A stretch of 64,000 nucleotides of DNA from JBBQUN01 sp963698395 (GTDB lineage: Bacteria; Actinomycetota; Acidimicrobiia; Acidimicrobiales; SZUA-35), in NCBI GenBank assembly GCA_963698395.1, contig CAVOQQ010000001.1, forward strand, positions 1,053,878 through 1,117,877, written 5' to 3'. The notes under the pieces are model-generated. The model made no database searches. It was given only the letters and a program-made list of their open reading frames with translations, and had not been told where the DNA came from. A program made the translations under genes and the position numbers. Shown here one piece after another: positions 51,046 to 59,118 of this stretch (positions within the stretch are counted from its first letter, which is position 1; every line of letters starts with the position of its first letter).

Positions 51046-53891
51046 CCGGACCGACGGATACGCCGTCTGGTCCGCTCCCGTCCACCTCGGTGGCAACGAC
51101 CTCCTCGCCGGTGGCGCCGTGGTCGCGTTCGCCGACCGCCGTGCTCGAGGAGTTGGACAGCAACGCCGAGCTCGGGCTCGACAAAGCGGCGGTCGATCGT
51201 CGTCGTTCGATGTTCGGTCCCAACGAACTGGCGAGTGCGCCACCGGTGCCATGGTGGCGGCGACTGATCGAACAGTTCGCCGACCCTCTCGTGATCCTTC
51301 TCATCATCGCGGTGGTGATCTCGCTCGTCGCCTGGCTGCTCGAAGGGGCCGAGGGCACGCCCTACGAGGCCCTGGTGATCGGGGTCATCATCGTGGCCAA
51401 CGCCGTGATCGGGCTGTGGCAGGAGGCAAAGGCCGAGGCCGCGGTGGCAGCGCTCGCCCGCATGGCGGCGCCACACGCCCGGGTGTTGCGTGGCGGCGCT
51501 GTGGTCGAGATCGCAACGAACGCCGTCGTGCCGGGCGATGTGCTGGTGCTGGCCGAAGGTGACGCCGTCTGCGCCGACGCCCGCCTCCTCGAGGCCGAGA
51601 CGCTGAAGGTCGCCGAAGCGGCGTTGACCGGCGAGAGCGAGGCGGTGATCAAGCACACCGTGCCGATCGATGGCCCGACGGTCGTCGGTGACCGGTTGAA
51701 CATGGTGTTCTCCGGGACTGCGGTGGCCGCCGGACGCGGGCGCGCGGTGGTGACCAGTACCGGCATGGCAACCGAAATCGGTCGGATCGCCACCATGATC
51801 GAATCGGCGGTCGACGAGCCGACGCCACTCGAACGCGAGATCGAGGCGGTCGGACGCATGCTCGGCATCGTCGTCGTGGTGGTCGCTCTGGTGGTCATCG
51901 CAGCGATCTTGCTGACCTCCGACATCGATTCGGGTCAGAGCCTGGTCGACGTCCTCCTGGTGGGTGTCTCGCTCGCCGTCGCTGCCGTGCCCGAGGGCCT
52001 CCCCGCCATCCTCGCCGTCGTCCTCGCCCTTGGGGTGCAGCGCATGGCGGCGAAGAACGCCATCGTGAAGAAGTTGTCGTCGGTCGAGACACTCGGTTCG
52101 GCGTCGGTCATCTGCTCCGACAAGACCGGCACGCTCACGAAGAACGAGATGACCATCGAGAGGCTCGCCACGGCGTCGGGCCAGGTCGAGGTGACCGGTG
52201 TCGGCTATCGACCGGTCGGCGAGGTCCGATGGCAGGGCGCGCCCCTGCAACCGGGGGCGCTGTGGGACGAAGTGCAGCTCGTCGTCGGAGGGGGGAGTCT
52301 GGCCAACGATGCCGCAACGGGAGAGATCGACGGGGAGTGGTCGATCACGGGCGATCCCACCGAGGCGGCGTTCCTGGTCGCCGAAGCGAAGCTCGGATTG
52401 ACCGATCGACGTCGGGAGCGGTTCCAGCGAATCCACGAACTGCCGTTCTCATCGGAGCGAAAGCTGATGACGACAGTCGATGCCGATGCGGAGAACCGCG
52501 AGCATCCGTTGGTCGTCACCAAGGGCGCCCCCGACGTGCTGCTCGATCGGTGCACGCACGAGTGGCACCATGGGCAGGCGGTGCCGCTGACCGAGCAGCG
52601 ACGAAGCGAGATCCACGGGTCGATCGACGAGATGGCCGACGATGCGCTTCGAACGTTGGCGGTGGCCTTTCGTCGGCTCGATGGTGCCGACGAGGTGAGG
52701 AGCATCTCGCTCGAGAACGACCTCGTCTACATCGGCACCGCCGGCATCATCGACCCGCCCCGGCCCGAGGCGAAGGCGGCCATCGTCGCGGCCAATGACG
52801 CCGGCATTCGCGTCATCATGATCACCGGTGACCACCCGATCACCGCCGGTCGGATCGCCGAGCAACTCGGGATCACTGATGCCCCGGCCTCGGTCCTCAC
52901 AGGAACCCAGGTCGATGCGCTGACCGACGAGGCCTTCCGGTCGGCGGTCCGTGAGACCTCGGTCTTCGCTCGGGTGGCCCCCGAGCACAAGCTGCGCATC
53001 GTCAAGGCCCTGCAGGACGACGACAACGTGGTCGCCATGACCGGCGACGGCGTGAACGATGCGCCTGCGCTCAAATCGGCCGACATCGGTGTCGCAATGG
53101 GGGTGACGGGCACCGAGGTCTCCAAGGAGGCCGCGAAGATGATCCTCACCGACGACAACTTCGCAACGATCCTGGCGGCGGTCGCCGAGGGGCGAGCCAT
53201 CTTCGAGAGCATCCGCAAGTTCTTGCGCTACCTCTTGTCGTCCAACATGGGCGAGGTGATGACGATGTTCTTCGGTGTGCTCCTCGCTGCCCAGCTCGGG
53301 CTCGACCAGACCGGCGAAGTGATCGCTGCACCCCTGCTCGCCGTACAGATCCTGTGGATCAATCTGCTCACCGACACCGCACCGGCCCTCGCGCTCGGTG
53401 TCGATGCACCCATCGACGACGTGATGAGCCGACCGCCCCGCAAGCCCACCGATCGCGTGATCGATCGCGAGATGCAGTGGGGGATCCTCCTGACCGGGCT
53501 CGTGATGGGGTTGGCAACACTCGTTGCGCTCGACAGCACCCTCGTCGGTGGATTCATCGCCTCCGGTGGCGACATCGTCACGGCTCGGACGGTCGCCTTC
53601 ACCACGCTCGTCTTCGCCCAGCTGTTCAACTGCTTCAGCAGTCGATCAGCTCGCCAGAGCGCCTTGCTCGACCTGTTCGGCAACCGACTCCTGTGGGCTG
53701 CCGTCGCCCTGTCGGTCGTCCTCCAGTGGTTGGTCGTGCATCTGCCGGTACTCAACACGGCCTTCGGTACCACCGGGTTGACGCTCCGGCAGTGGCTGCT
53801 GTGCGTCGGACTCGGCTCGACCGTGCTCGTCGTCGACGAGCTGAAGAAGCTCGTCCTTCGCCGCTCCGGTCAGTCGTCGTCGTCGAGATAG
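51042..53891 (+). CDS. ctpF: P2-type cation-transporting ATPase (CtpF/PacL-like)
   Basis: A 949-residue P-type ATPase of the calcium/P2A group. The N-terminal cation-ATPase domain (GLDKAAVDRRRSMFGPNELA), actuator TGES (ALTGESEAV), transmembrane PEGLPA, phosphorylation site D360-KTGTLT, KGAPDVLL in the nucleotide domain, and MTGDGVNDAPALKSADIGVAMG are all intact, followed by the C-terminal helices. CtpF of M. tuberculosis (Rv1997) is DosR-induced and adjoins a Usp gene, so its presence in this stress cluster fits. Exact cation not determinable. It overlaps the phosphodiesterase stop. Confidence 0.92.
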   Translation: MTGPTDTPSGPLPSTSVATTSSPVAPWSRSPTAVLEELDSNAELGLDKAAVDRRRSMFGPNELASAPPVPWWRRLIEQFADPLVILLIIAVVISLVAWLLEGAEGTPYEALVIGVIIVANAVIGLWQEAKAEAAVAALARMAAPHARVLRGGAVVEIATNAVVPGDVLVLAEGDAVCADARLLEAETLKVAEAALTGESEAVIKHTVPIDGPTVVGDRLNMVFSGTAVAAGRGRAVVTSTGMATEIGRIATMIESAVDEPTPLEREIEAVGRMLGIVVVVVALVVIAAILLTSDIDSGQSLVDVLLVGVSLAVAAVPEGLPAILAVVLALGVQRMAAKNAIVKKLSSVETLGSASVICSDKTGTLTKNEMTIERLATASGQVEVTGVGYRPVGEVRWQGAPLQPGALWDEVQLVVGGGSLANDAATGEIDGEWSITGDPTEAAFLVAEAKLGLTDRRRERFQRIHELPFSSERKLMTTVDADAENREHPLVVTKGAPDVLLDRCTHEWHHGQAVPLTEQRRSEIHGSIDEMADDALRTLAVAFRRLDGADEVRSISLENDLVYIGTAGIIDPPRPEAKAAIVAANDAGIRVIMITGDHPITAGRIAEQLGITDAPASVLTGTQVDALTDEAFRSAVRETSVFARVAPEHKLRIVKALQDDDNVVAMTGDGVNDAPALKSADIGVAMGVTGTEVSKEAAKMILTDDNFATILAAVAEGRAIFESIRKFLRYLLSSNMGEVMTMFFGVLLAAQLGLDQTGEVIAAPLLAVQILWINLLTDTAPALALGVDAPIDDVMSRPPRKPTDRVIDREMQWGILLTGLVMGLATLVALDSTLVGGFIASGGDIVTARTVAFTTLVFAQLFNCFSSRSARQSALLDLFGNRLLWAAVALSVVLQWLVVHLPVLNTAFGTTGLTLRQWLLCVGLGSTVLVVDELKKLVLRRSGQSSSSR

Positions 53892-54169
53892 TGCTGACGA
53901 ATCAGCAGCTCTTCCACCTCGGCGGTGGTGTCGGTGTCCTTGCGCCTGCGAACCGACCGGTCCGGTAGCTCCGGTTCTTCGTCATCGAGGTAGTGCACGG
54001 TCTGGCGATCGGCGTCGCCAACGAGTCGCCGCTTGCGCTTCCGCTCGACATGGAGTGCCCGTTCCTCGGGGCCCGGTCCGTTGTCGTCATAGGTATCGAC
54101 CTCGTCGTCACCGGGAAGGAACTCCCACGGTGTCTCGGAGCTGTCTTCTGCAACTCGGCGCTCGGTCAT
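53870..54169 (-). CDS. Small acidic hypothetical protein with HYLDD repeats
   Basis: A 99-residue charged protein I do not recognise. It has an acidic N-terminal half (FLPGDDEVDTYDDNGPGPEE), a basic KRKRRLV patch, and a motif repeated near the end: VHYLDDE and QHYLDDDD, 30 residues apart. No hydrophobic core is apparent, so it may be disordered. Its 3' end overlaps the convergent ATPase gene by 22 bp. A long perfect palindrome with a DevR-type core lies 27 bp before its start. Confidence 0.6.
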   Translation of the reverse strand: MTERRVAEDSSETPWEFLPGDDEVDTYDDNGPGPEERALHVERKRKRRLVGDADRQTVHYLDDEEPELPDRSVRRRKDTDTTAEVEELLIRQHYLDDDD

Positions 54170-54195
54170 GTCGTCATTCTGCGTGGTCGGCAAGA

Positions 54196-54227
54196 GTCTG
54201 AACAGGGACGTCGGTCCCTGTTCAGAC
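54196..54227. promoter_or_regulatory. 14-bp-arm perfect palindrome containing a DevR-box core
   Basis: GTCTGAACAGGGAC (54196-54209), GTCG, then GTCCCTGTTCAGAC (54214-54227) form a perfect inverted repeat. The centre, GGGAC-GTCG-GTCCC, is also a perfect DevR core. It lies between two minus-strand genes, 31 bp after one stop and 27 bp before the next start. As RNA it would be a stable hairpin, so it may be a terminator; the DevR reading is an alternative and the two are not exclusive. Confidence 0.65.
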
Positions 54228-54258
54228 CGCCGGTTCAGCGACCGGCGCAACCGCGGCG

Positions 54259-54549
54259 TCAGTCCTTGGGTCGCAGCCCCATCGTGGCCTGGTTGACGGT
54301 CGCCGCCACGGCATCGATGAAATGACGACCTGCGTCACGGACATCGCTGTGGACCGCTTTGTCGGTGGCCACATTGGTGATCGTGTCGGCCGCGTCGTCG
54401 ATGGCTTCGGCCAGACGGTCCAGGGCACCCTTCACGTCGTCGTCGCCGTCGGCGAACTCCTGCTCGGCATGCAGCTTGAGCTTCAGCCCGAGCGACGACA
54501 GCTGGTCGCCGACCTTGCCCCACGCCAGCTTTACATCGGTCTGCGTCAT
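54259..54549 (-). CDS. Hypothetical small helical protein
   Basis: A 96-residue protein, almost entirely predicted amphipathic helix (VKLAWGKVGDQLSSLGLKLKLHAEQEF, DVKGALDRLAEAIDDAADTITNVATDKAV). I do not recognise a named domain. A good GGAGGTTCCACC leader precedes the ATG at 54549. The neighbours are YggT upstream and the acidic small protein downstream, all on the minus strand. Confidence 0.62.
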   Translation of the reverse strand: MTQTDVKLAWGKVGDQLSSLGLKLKLHAEQEFADGDDDVKGALDRLAEAIDDAADTITNVATDKAVHSDVRDAGRHFIDAVAATVNQATMGLRPKD

Positions 54550-54644
54550 GGTGGAACCTCCGTTGTTGGTGAGGATGTTCACCCTCCACCCTCGAGATGG
54601 ACCGGAGATTCCGCCCGACTCAACAATTGCTCAACGCTGAGTTG

Positions 54645-54896
54645 TCAGAGCTGGGTGGCGATGGGCACCAGCACGAAGTTGATGGCGACGATCACGAGCA
54701 ACGTCGACAGGTCGATGCCGCCCATCGGTGGCAAGATCCGCCGGATCGGAGCGAGGACGGGTTCGGTGATGCGGTAGAGCGCGCTGGCGACCGGGTAGAT
54801 GGGTGAGGTCGGGTTGACCGGGAACCAACTCATGATCGCCCGTGCGATGAAGGCGAACGAAGCGATCTGGAGCACGAAGATGATCAGATTGCCCAT
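54645..54896 (-). CDS. YggT family membrane protein
   Basis: An 83-residue protein with two membrane helices. IARAIMSWFPVNPTSPIYPVASALYRITEPVLAPIRRILPP is the diagnostic YggT loop between them, and GIDLSTLLVIVAINFVL is the second helix. The function is poorly defined; in actinobacteria and firmicutes it is often near division genes, which is not the case here. The ATG at 54896 precedes the first helix. Confidence 0.87.
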   Translation of the reverse strand: MGNLIIFVLQIASFAFIARAIMSWFPVNPTSPIYPVASALYRITEPVLAPIRRILPPMGGIDLSTLLVIVAINFVLVPIATQL

Positions 54897-55068
54897 CAGG
54901 ATCGTGCCCCGGCGGGAGTGAGCGGGAGGGCACGGGATGGCCCGAACGGAGAACACAAGGGTGCGAACATGTCCCTGATCATGCCACGGACGGCCTAAAC
55001 CGGGGCGAAAGGTGCCGATCAGCGGGGTGTTCGCAGCGCTGTGGCCACGATCGTGTGAGACTGCCGGC

Positions 55069-55539
55069 ATGCAGCCAAGCACCGACGCCATTGCCTACGA
55101 GTACGCCTCGATCGACATCGCCGCACCAGCGGCCACCATCTATTCCCTGATCACCACCATCGAGCGTATGGGCGAGTGGTCACCCGAAGCCACGGGCGGT
55201 CGCTGGCTCGACGACGGATCGGCCGACGTCGGTTGCCGCTTCGAAGGACACAACAAGTCCGGCGACCGCGAATGGAGCCGAATGTGCGAAGTGGTGGTCG
55301 CCGATCCCGGCCGCGACTTCACCTTCGTGGTCGGTGGCGTGGAATCCAACTTCACCTGGTGGAGCTACGAGATGGCGCCGACGGAAACGGGCACCCGTCT
55401 CACCGAACGGTGGTGGATCGTCAACAAGTCTCCCGCCATGGCCGCGGCGACCGACGAGCAGTTCGCCGCCCGCGTCGACCTGACCAAGACGATGCTCGTC
55501 GACACCCTCGCGGCCCTGAAGGCCGCCGCCGAACGCTGA
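55069..55539 (+). CDS. SRPBCC family protein
   Basis: A 156-residue START-like protein: ASIDIAAPAATIYSLITTIERMGEWSPEA opens the fold, CRFEGHNKSGDREWSRMCEVV and WWSYEMAPTETGTRLTERW follow, and a long C-terminal helix closes the cavity. It shares GxRF/CRF-x-GHNKSGD with the protein at 18470-18934, so they are paralogues. Ligand and role unknown. Confidence 0.8.
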   Translation: MQPSTDAIAYEYASIDIAAPAATIYSLITTIERMGEWSPEATGGRWLDDGSADVGCRFEGHNKSGDREWSRMCEVVVADPGRDFTFVVGGVESNFTWWSYEMAPTETGTRLTERWWIVNKSPAMAAATDEQFAARVDLTKTMLVDTLAALKAAAER

Positions 55540-55621
55540 CCACCGAGCGGCGCGGCCCAGGCCGGCCTGGTGGTCTGCCGTGACGATTGTCGGCCGGGGA
55601 ACCAGGCTGCCAAGATGGCAC

Positions 55622-56155
55622 ATGGGATCGAAGAACAAGAAGAACAAGAAGAACAAGCAGCAGCACGAGAAGCAGTGGGATGAAGCGGCGGGGAGCACCA
55701 CCACGGGCGACGCGTGTGGTGCGACGCCGAGCTTCCTGGGGTTGCTGAACGCCATTGCCGTCGCCGAGACCGAGGCCGAGTGTTACCTGCTCGGTTGGGC
55801 CGGCACCACGGAGAACGCCGAGCTGGCCGAGACGCTGCGGTTCGTGGCGATGCGCGAGGGCGAGCACGGCAAGGCGTTCGCAAAACGCATGCTCGAGCTC
55901 GGCTTCGAGGTGCGTTGGCCCGACTCGGGTCGTGTCGAGGCGAAGGCGGCCATGGGGTGCTCGTCGATGAGCGACCTCGAGAAGTTCGCGGCGTTCGGTG
56001 TCGGCCGCAAACCCGGCGGGCCGGATGTGTTCGATCGGATGTTCGAAGACAAGTCCATCGATCCGATCACCGGTGGCCTGCTCGGTCGCTACATCGCCGA
56101 GGAGCGTGACTCGGGCCGCCGACTGCACGCCGCTCGCAAGCAACTCGCAGGCTGA
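55622..56155 (+). CDS. Ferritin-like/rubrerythrin-like protein with Lys-Asn-rich N-terminus
   Basis: A 177-residue protein. The N-terminus GSKNKKNKKNKQQHEK is encoded by an almost perfect AAGAACAAG repeat. The core (about 40-95) is a ferritin-like helical bundle: AVAETEAECYLLGWAG and RFVAMREGEHGKAFAKRMLELG contain Glu and E-x-x-H residues fit for a di-iron site. A C-terminal helix with YIAEERDSGRR may supply the last ligands. It could detoxify peroxide or act as a repair scaffold, but the assignment rests on weak pattern. Confidence 0.62.
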   Translation: MGSKNKKNKKNKQQHEKQWDEAAGSTTTGDACGATPSFLGLLNAIAVAETEAECYLLGWAGTTENAELAETLRFVAMREGEHGKAFAKRMLELGFEVRWPDSGRVEAKAAMGCSSMSDLEKFAAFGVGRKPGGPDVFDRMFEDKSIDPITGGLLGRYIAEERDSGRRLHAARKQLAG

Positions 56156-56205
56156 CCTCCGGTCCCGCCTCGGCTCTCTCCGGCGTCGGTGGGCCGAGCC
56201 GGCTC

Positions 56206-56757
56206 TCAGCGGGCGGACTTGCGGCGAGCCCGATGATCAGCGGTGTGGGTGCGACTGGCGCAACGGCTGTCGGAGCAGAACCGGCGAGAGTGGTTCTTGG
56301 TCTGGTCGAAGAAGAGGTTGTCGCAATCGGCCGCGTCGCAGCGCCCGAAGCGAAGCGTGCCGTGGTCGCAGATCTCCTGCGCGAGCGCCATCAGGATGTC
56401 GGTCAGCACCTGATCGTCGAAGGTGGCGTTCGCCGGCGTCCAGTGGATGTGCGGTCCTGAGCCATCGTGACGGACGATGGCCGGGGCGATGGCCAGCTCC
56501 GTGAGCTGTTCGTTGATGCGGCGCGTGGCGCCGTCATCGTCGGTTTCGGCCAGCTGGCCGAGCAGCGGTGCGAGCTCGCCGAGGCGTGAGGCGACGCGGT
56601 TCATCGAGGCTTCGGATGCATTGGGTGCCCGAGAGAACCCGGCCTCGGTCAGCATCGCGCGCGGGTCGAGCACTCCGCCGGCCAGGGCATTCGCCATCTC
56701 CAGGGCGACATCGATCGTGATGGCGATCTCGGACTGGGTGGGGGATCCAACGTGCAC
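56206..56757 (-). CDS. CGNR zinc-finger family regulator
   Basis: A 183-residue protein of the ABATE/CGNR family, probable transcription regulators. The C-terminal zinc finger is RCDAADCDNLFFDQTKNHSRRFCSDSRC with four Cys, followed by ASR where most have GNR. The N-terminal ABATE-like domain (about 10-125) binds a ligand if typical. It is divergent from the PQ-loop transporter gene across a region rich in CGATAG palindromes and so probably controls it. Confidence 0.82.
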   Translation of the reverse strand: MHVGSPTQSEIAITIDVALEMANALAGGVLDPRAMLTEAGFSRAPNASEASMNRVASRLGELAPLLGQLAETDDDGATRRINEQLTELAIAPAIVRHDGSGPHIHWTPANATFDDQVLTDILMALAQEICDHGTLRFGRCDAADCDNLFFDQTKNHSRRFCSDSRCASRTHTADHRARRKSAR

Positions 56758-56797
56758 GTCACGGATTCTAGTGCGCAGGTTGTCGTGCGGAGTGAAA

Positions 56798-56841
56798 GAC
56801 CGATAGAACCTTACTCGTTGGAGCTATCGGTCGATAGCTCC
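56798..56841. promoter_or_regulatory. Nested palindromic operator candidate
   Basis: GGAGCTATCG-GT-CGATAGCTCC (56820-56841) is a perfect 10-bp-arm palindrome. Its CTATCGGTC also pairs with GACCGATAG at 56798-56806, so three CGATAG half-sites lie within 44 bp. The array stands between the divergent CGNR regulator gene and the PQ-loop transporter gene, as expected of an operator. Confidence 0.62.
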
Positions 56842-56877
56842 TTACAGAGACTTCGTCATCGTCCGAGGAGCAACGTG

Positions 56878-57543
56878 GTGGAAATCGAAACTGGTGTGGT
56901 GCTGGCCTTCTTCGTGCTGGTGGCCAATGTGCTCGGCGCGGGAATGATCGTCCCGCAGGTCCATCGGCTGCGACGTCTTCGATCGTCCGCCGGTGTGTCG
57001 CCGACGTGGATCGGGGTCGGATTGGCCATGAACGTGTGGTGGACCGTCTACGGCACCGCCCAATCGCTGTGGGGAATGGTCCCGGTTTCGGTCGTTGCTG
57101 CCGGTCTCTACGCCCTCATCGCGGCCGAGCTTCGCCGTCTCGACGGTTCGCCGAGCCTGCGTCTCGTGCTCCGGGGTGCCATCGGCATCGCCGCCGTGCC
57201 GCTGCTGTTTCTCATCGCCGGCGGCTGGGCCTCGGCCGGGCTCGTGATCGGGCTGATCTACGCCGTGCAGTTCGCACCGGCCACCGTGGCGGCGATTCGT
57301 GCCGATGATGTATCGGGTGTTGCGAGTGCCACGTGGGTGATGGCGCTGGGCGAAGCGGTCATCTGGTTCGTCTATGGCTGGTCGAGCGGGGACCTCGCGC
57401 TCACCATCGGCGGTGCCGGCGGGAGCCTCATGTCGTCGTTGATCCTCTTGCGGGTCGCCCATCTGACTCGACGGACACCGGTGGTCGCTGCGAATGCTGC
57501 GGCTGGCGTCGAACCCGACGCGGTCTTCGCGGGAAGTCGTTGA
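56878..57543 (+). CDS. PQ-loop repeat (SWEET-like) membrane protein
   Basis: A 221-residue membrane protein with about seven helices in two triple-helix repeats. The first has VPQVHRLRRLRSSAGVSPTWIGVGLAMNVWW, the second QFAPATVAAIRADDVSGVASATWVMALGEAVIWFVYG, each a PQ-loop unit in which the second PQ has become FAP. This is the fold of SWEET and SemiSWEET sugar transporters. GAGGAG lies seven bases before the GTG at 56878. The cargo is unknown. Confidence 0.75.
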   Translation: MEIETGVVLAFFVLVANVLGAGMIVPQVHRLRRLRSSAGVSPTWIGVGLAMNVWWTVYGTAQSLWGMVPVSVVAAGLYALIAAELRRLDGSPSLRLVLRGAIGIAAVPLLFLIAGGWASAGLVIGLIYAVQFAPATVAAIRADDVSGVASATWVMALGEAVIWFVYGWSSGDLALTIGGAGGSLMSSLILLRVAHLTRRTPVVAANAAAGVEPDAVFAGSR

Positions 57544-57547
57544 TCGG

Positions 57548-58309
57548 TCAGTAGCCGGCTTGGGGTCGCCCCTCGACCTCGTCGACCGCACGCTGGCGAG
57601 CGTGGAGCGCGTCGAGTTGGTCCTGCAGACGGTTGTCGAGTTCGGCATCGCCCGGGGCGATGGCGGCACTGTTGATCGCAGCGTCGAGAATCCCGAGGAC
57701 TCGGTCGCGTAGGAGGTCGATCTCGGGCTCGATCACCGGTGAGACCTGACCACCACGCTGGACCGAGAGCTCGTCGGCTGCGACCAGTTCCTCGAGCCGC
57801 TCGACTCGTTGCCTGATGGCCCGGTGATCGTCGGGCGTCGACCAGCCACGCGACCGGAGCTCGTTCGCCGCATCGGTGACTTGGGCGAGCTTCGTTCGCA
57901 GACGGTCGGCCGTTGTTCGTGGGGCATCGATCAGGGCTGGATCCACGATCGGGTGGTGCCTCGACCACCACAGATGGCCGAGCAGTGGTGCCAGCGCGAA
58001 CACGAGGAAGAAGGCAACGAACGCGGCGGTCTCGCCGGCAGTGTCGGTTGCGGCATCATCCACGGCGGCACCGATGCCGCCGGCGAGCCAGATGGCCGCC
58101 CAGAGTGCCCAGGTGATCCGAAGGCCGGAGCGAATTCGCTTCCGCCAGGCGAAGCGATTCCGAGCGGCGTCGGGTGATGGTGGAGTCATCGCCGCCGAGG
58201 CGCGCGTCCCGCCCGGTGGCGCCCCGGGCGCCGGTGGTCGACGGCTGGCCGATGGGGCGCCGGGCGCCGGCGACCGGCGAGGCGATCTCGGTGGCTGCGG
58301 AACGGTCAC
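57548..58309 (-). CDS. Hypothetical membrane protein with proline-rich tail and coiled coil
   Basis: A 253-residue protein I do not recognise. Residues 1-45 are Pro/Ala/Arg-rich with a repeated RxPAPGAP unit. Two membrane helices follow (ITWALWAAIWLAGGIGAA and FVAFFLVFALAPLLGHLWW). The rest is a cytoplasmic helical region with a likely coiled coil (IRQRVERLEELV, LDNRLQDQLDALHARQRAVDEVE). A GTG at 58309 is used; an ATG at 58189 would remove the tail. It is convergent with the PQ-loop gene, separated by 4 bp. Confidence 0.62.
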   Translation of the reverse strand: MTVPQPPRSPRRSPAPGAPSASRRPPAPGAPPGGTRASAAMTPPSPDAARNRFAWRKRIRSGLRITWALWAAIWLAGGIGAAVDDAATDTAGETAAFVAFFLVFALAPLLGHLWWSRHHPIVDPALIDAPRTTADRLRTKLAQVTDAANELRSRGWSTPDDHRAIRQRVERLEELVAADELSVQRGGQVSPVIEPEIDLLRDRVLGILDAAINSAAIAPGDAELDNRLQDQLDALHARQRAVDEVEGRPQAGY

Positions 58310-58340
58310 GGCGTGAGCCTAGTTCGACCCGCCGGATGCG

Positions 58341-58985
58341 TCAGCTGGTCGATGGGCGAGCGGGCTCGTGCTCGCCGACTGTCGCTCGGGTCATGACGGC
58401 GACCAGGAAGTCCGATGACTCGGTGAAGGGCCGAACGTCCCAGGTCCCGAGTTCGAGATCTCGAACGAGGCCGACCGATTCGGCGTCGGTGAAGAACTCC
58501 TCGAACGAGTAGTCACGACCGGAACCGAAGCCGACGACCAGCCGGCCATCGTCGGCCAGGTGGCGTCGGAGGTTGGCCAGAACGGGGCGCCGTGTATCGG
58601 GTGCGAGGAAGGTCACGACGTTGCCCGCACTCACGATGATGTCGAAGCGATCGTTCACGCCGTGCGCCGCGAGGTCGACCTCGGCGAGATCACCGACGAT
58701 CCAGGTCGACCCTGCGTGGTCTTTGATGGCTTGGTCGATGAGTACCGGGTCGATGTCGACACCGACCACGTCGTGGCCGAGTTCGGCCAGGCGAGCGCCC
58801 ACGCGACCCGGCCCACAACCGGCGTCGAGGATCCGGCTGTTGCGGGCAACCATGGCATCGACCAGGCGTGCCTCACCGTCGAGGTCACGTCCTTCGGCGG
58901 CCATGGTGCGAAAACGCTCGATGTACCAGGAGGAGTGATCGGGATTCTTGGCGGTGAGGGCGAGCCAGGCGTTCTGATCAGACAT
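58341..58985 (-). CDS. Class I SAM-dependent methyltransferase
   Basis: A 214-residue Rossmann methyltransferase. Motif I is ILDAGCGPGRVGARL with the acidic end of strand 2 in VVGVDIDP, and GDLAEVDL and IIVSAGNVVTFL are motifs II and III. The acceptor substrate is unknown. DNA upstream (58986-59118) separates it from the divergent EAL gene. Confidence 0.84.
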   Translation of the reverse strand: MSDQNAWLALTAKNPDHSSWYIERFRTMAAEGRDLDGEARLVDAMVARNSRILDAGCGPGRVGARLAELGHDVVGVDIDPVLIDQAIKDHAGSTWIVGDLAEVDLAAHGVNDRFDIIVSAGNVVTFLAPDTRRPVLANLRRHLADDGRLVVGFGSGRDYSFEEFFTDAESVGLVRDLELGTWDVRPFTESSDFLVAVMTRATVGEHEPARPSTS

Positions 58986-59118
58986 CGCGTCAGGCTAGGG
59001 CGACGCCGTGCGTGAGCGCGGCGAGCGGCGAGGGCTCAAGTTCTGCCGGCTTTCGGTCGATGCTTGCCACGCACGTGGTCTGCGCCGAGGCCACGACGTG
59101 CGAACCGGAGACACCACG

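Noticed and set aside
50388..53891. A single 1,167-residue phosphodiesterase-ATPase fusion protein
   Set aside because: The long frame arises because a one-base insertion near 50675 puts the first part of the phosphodiesterase gene in frame with the ATPase gene. The restored phosphodiesterase frame ends at an ATGA overlap with a proper ATPase start at 51042.
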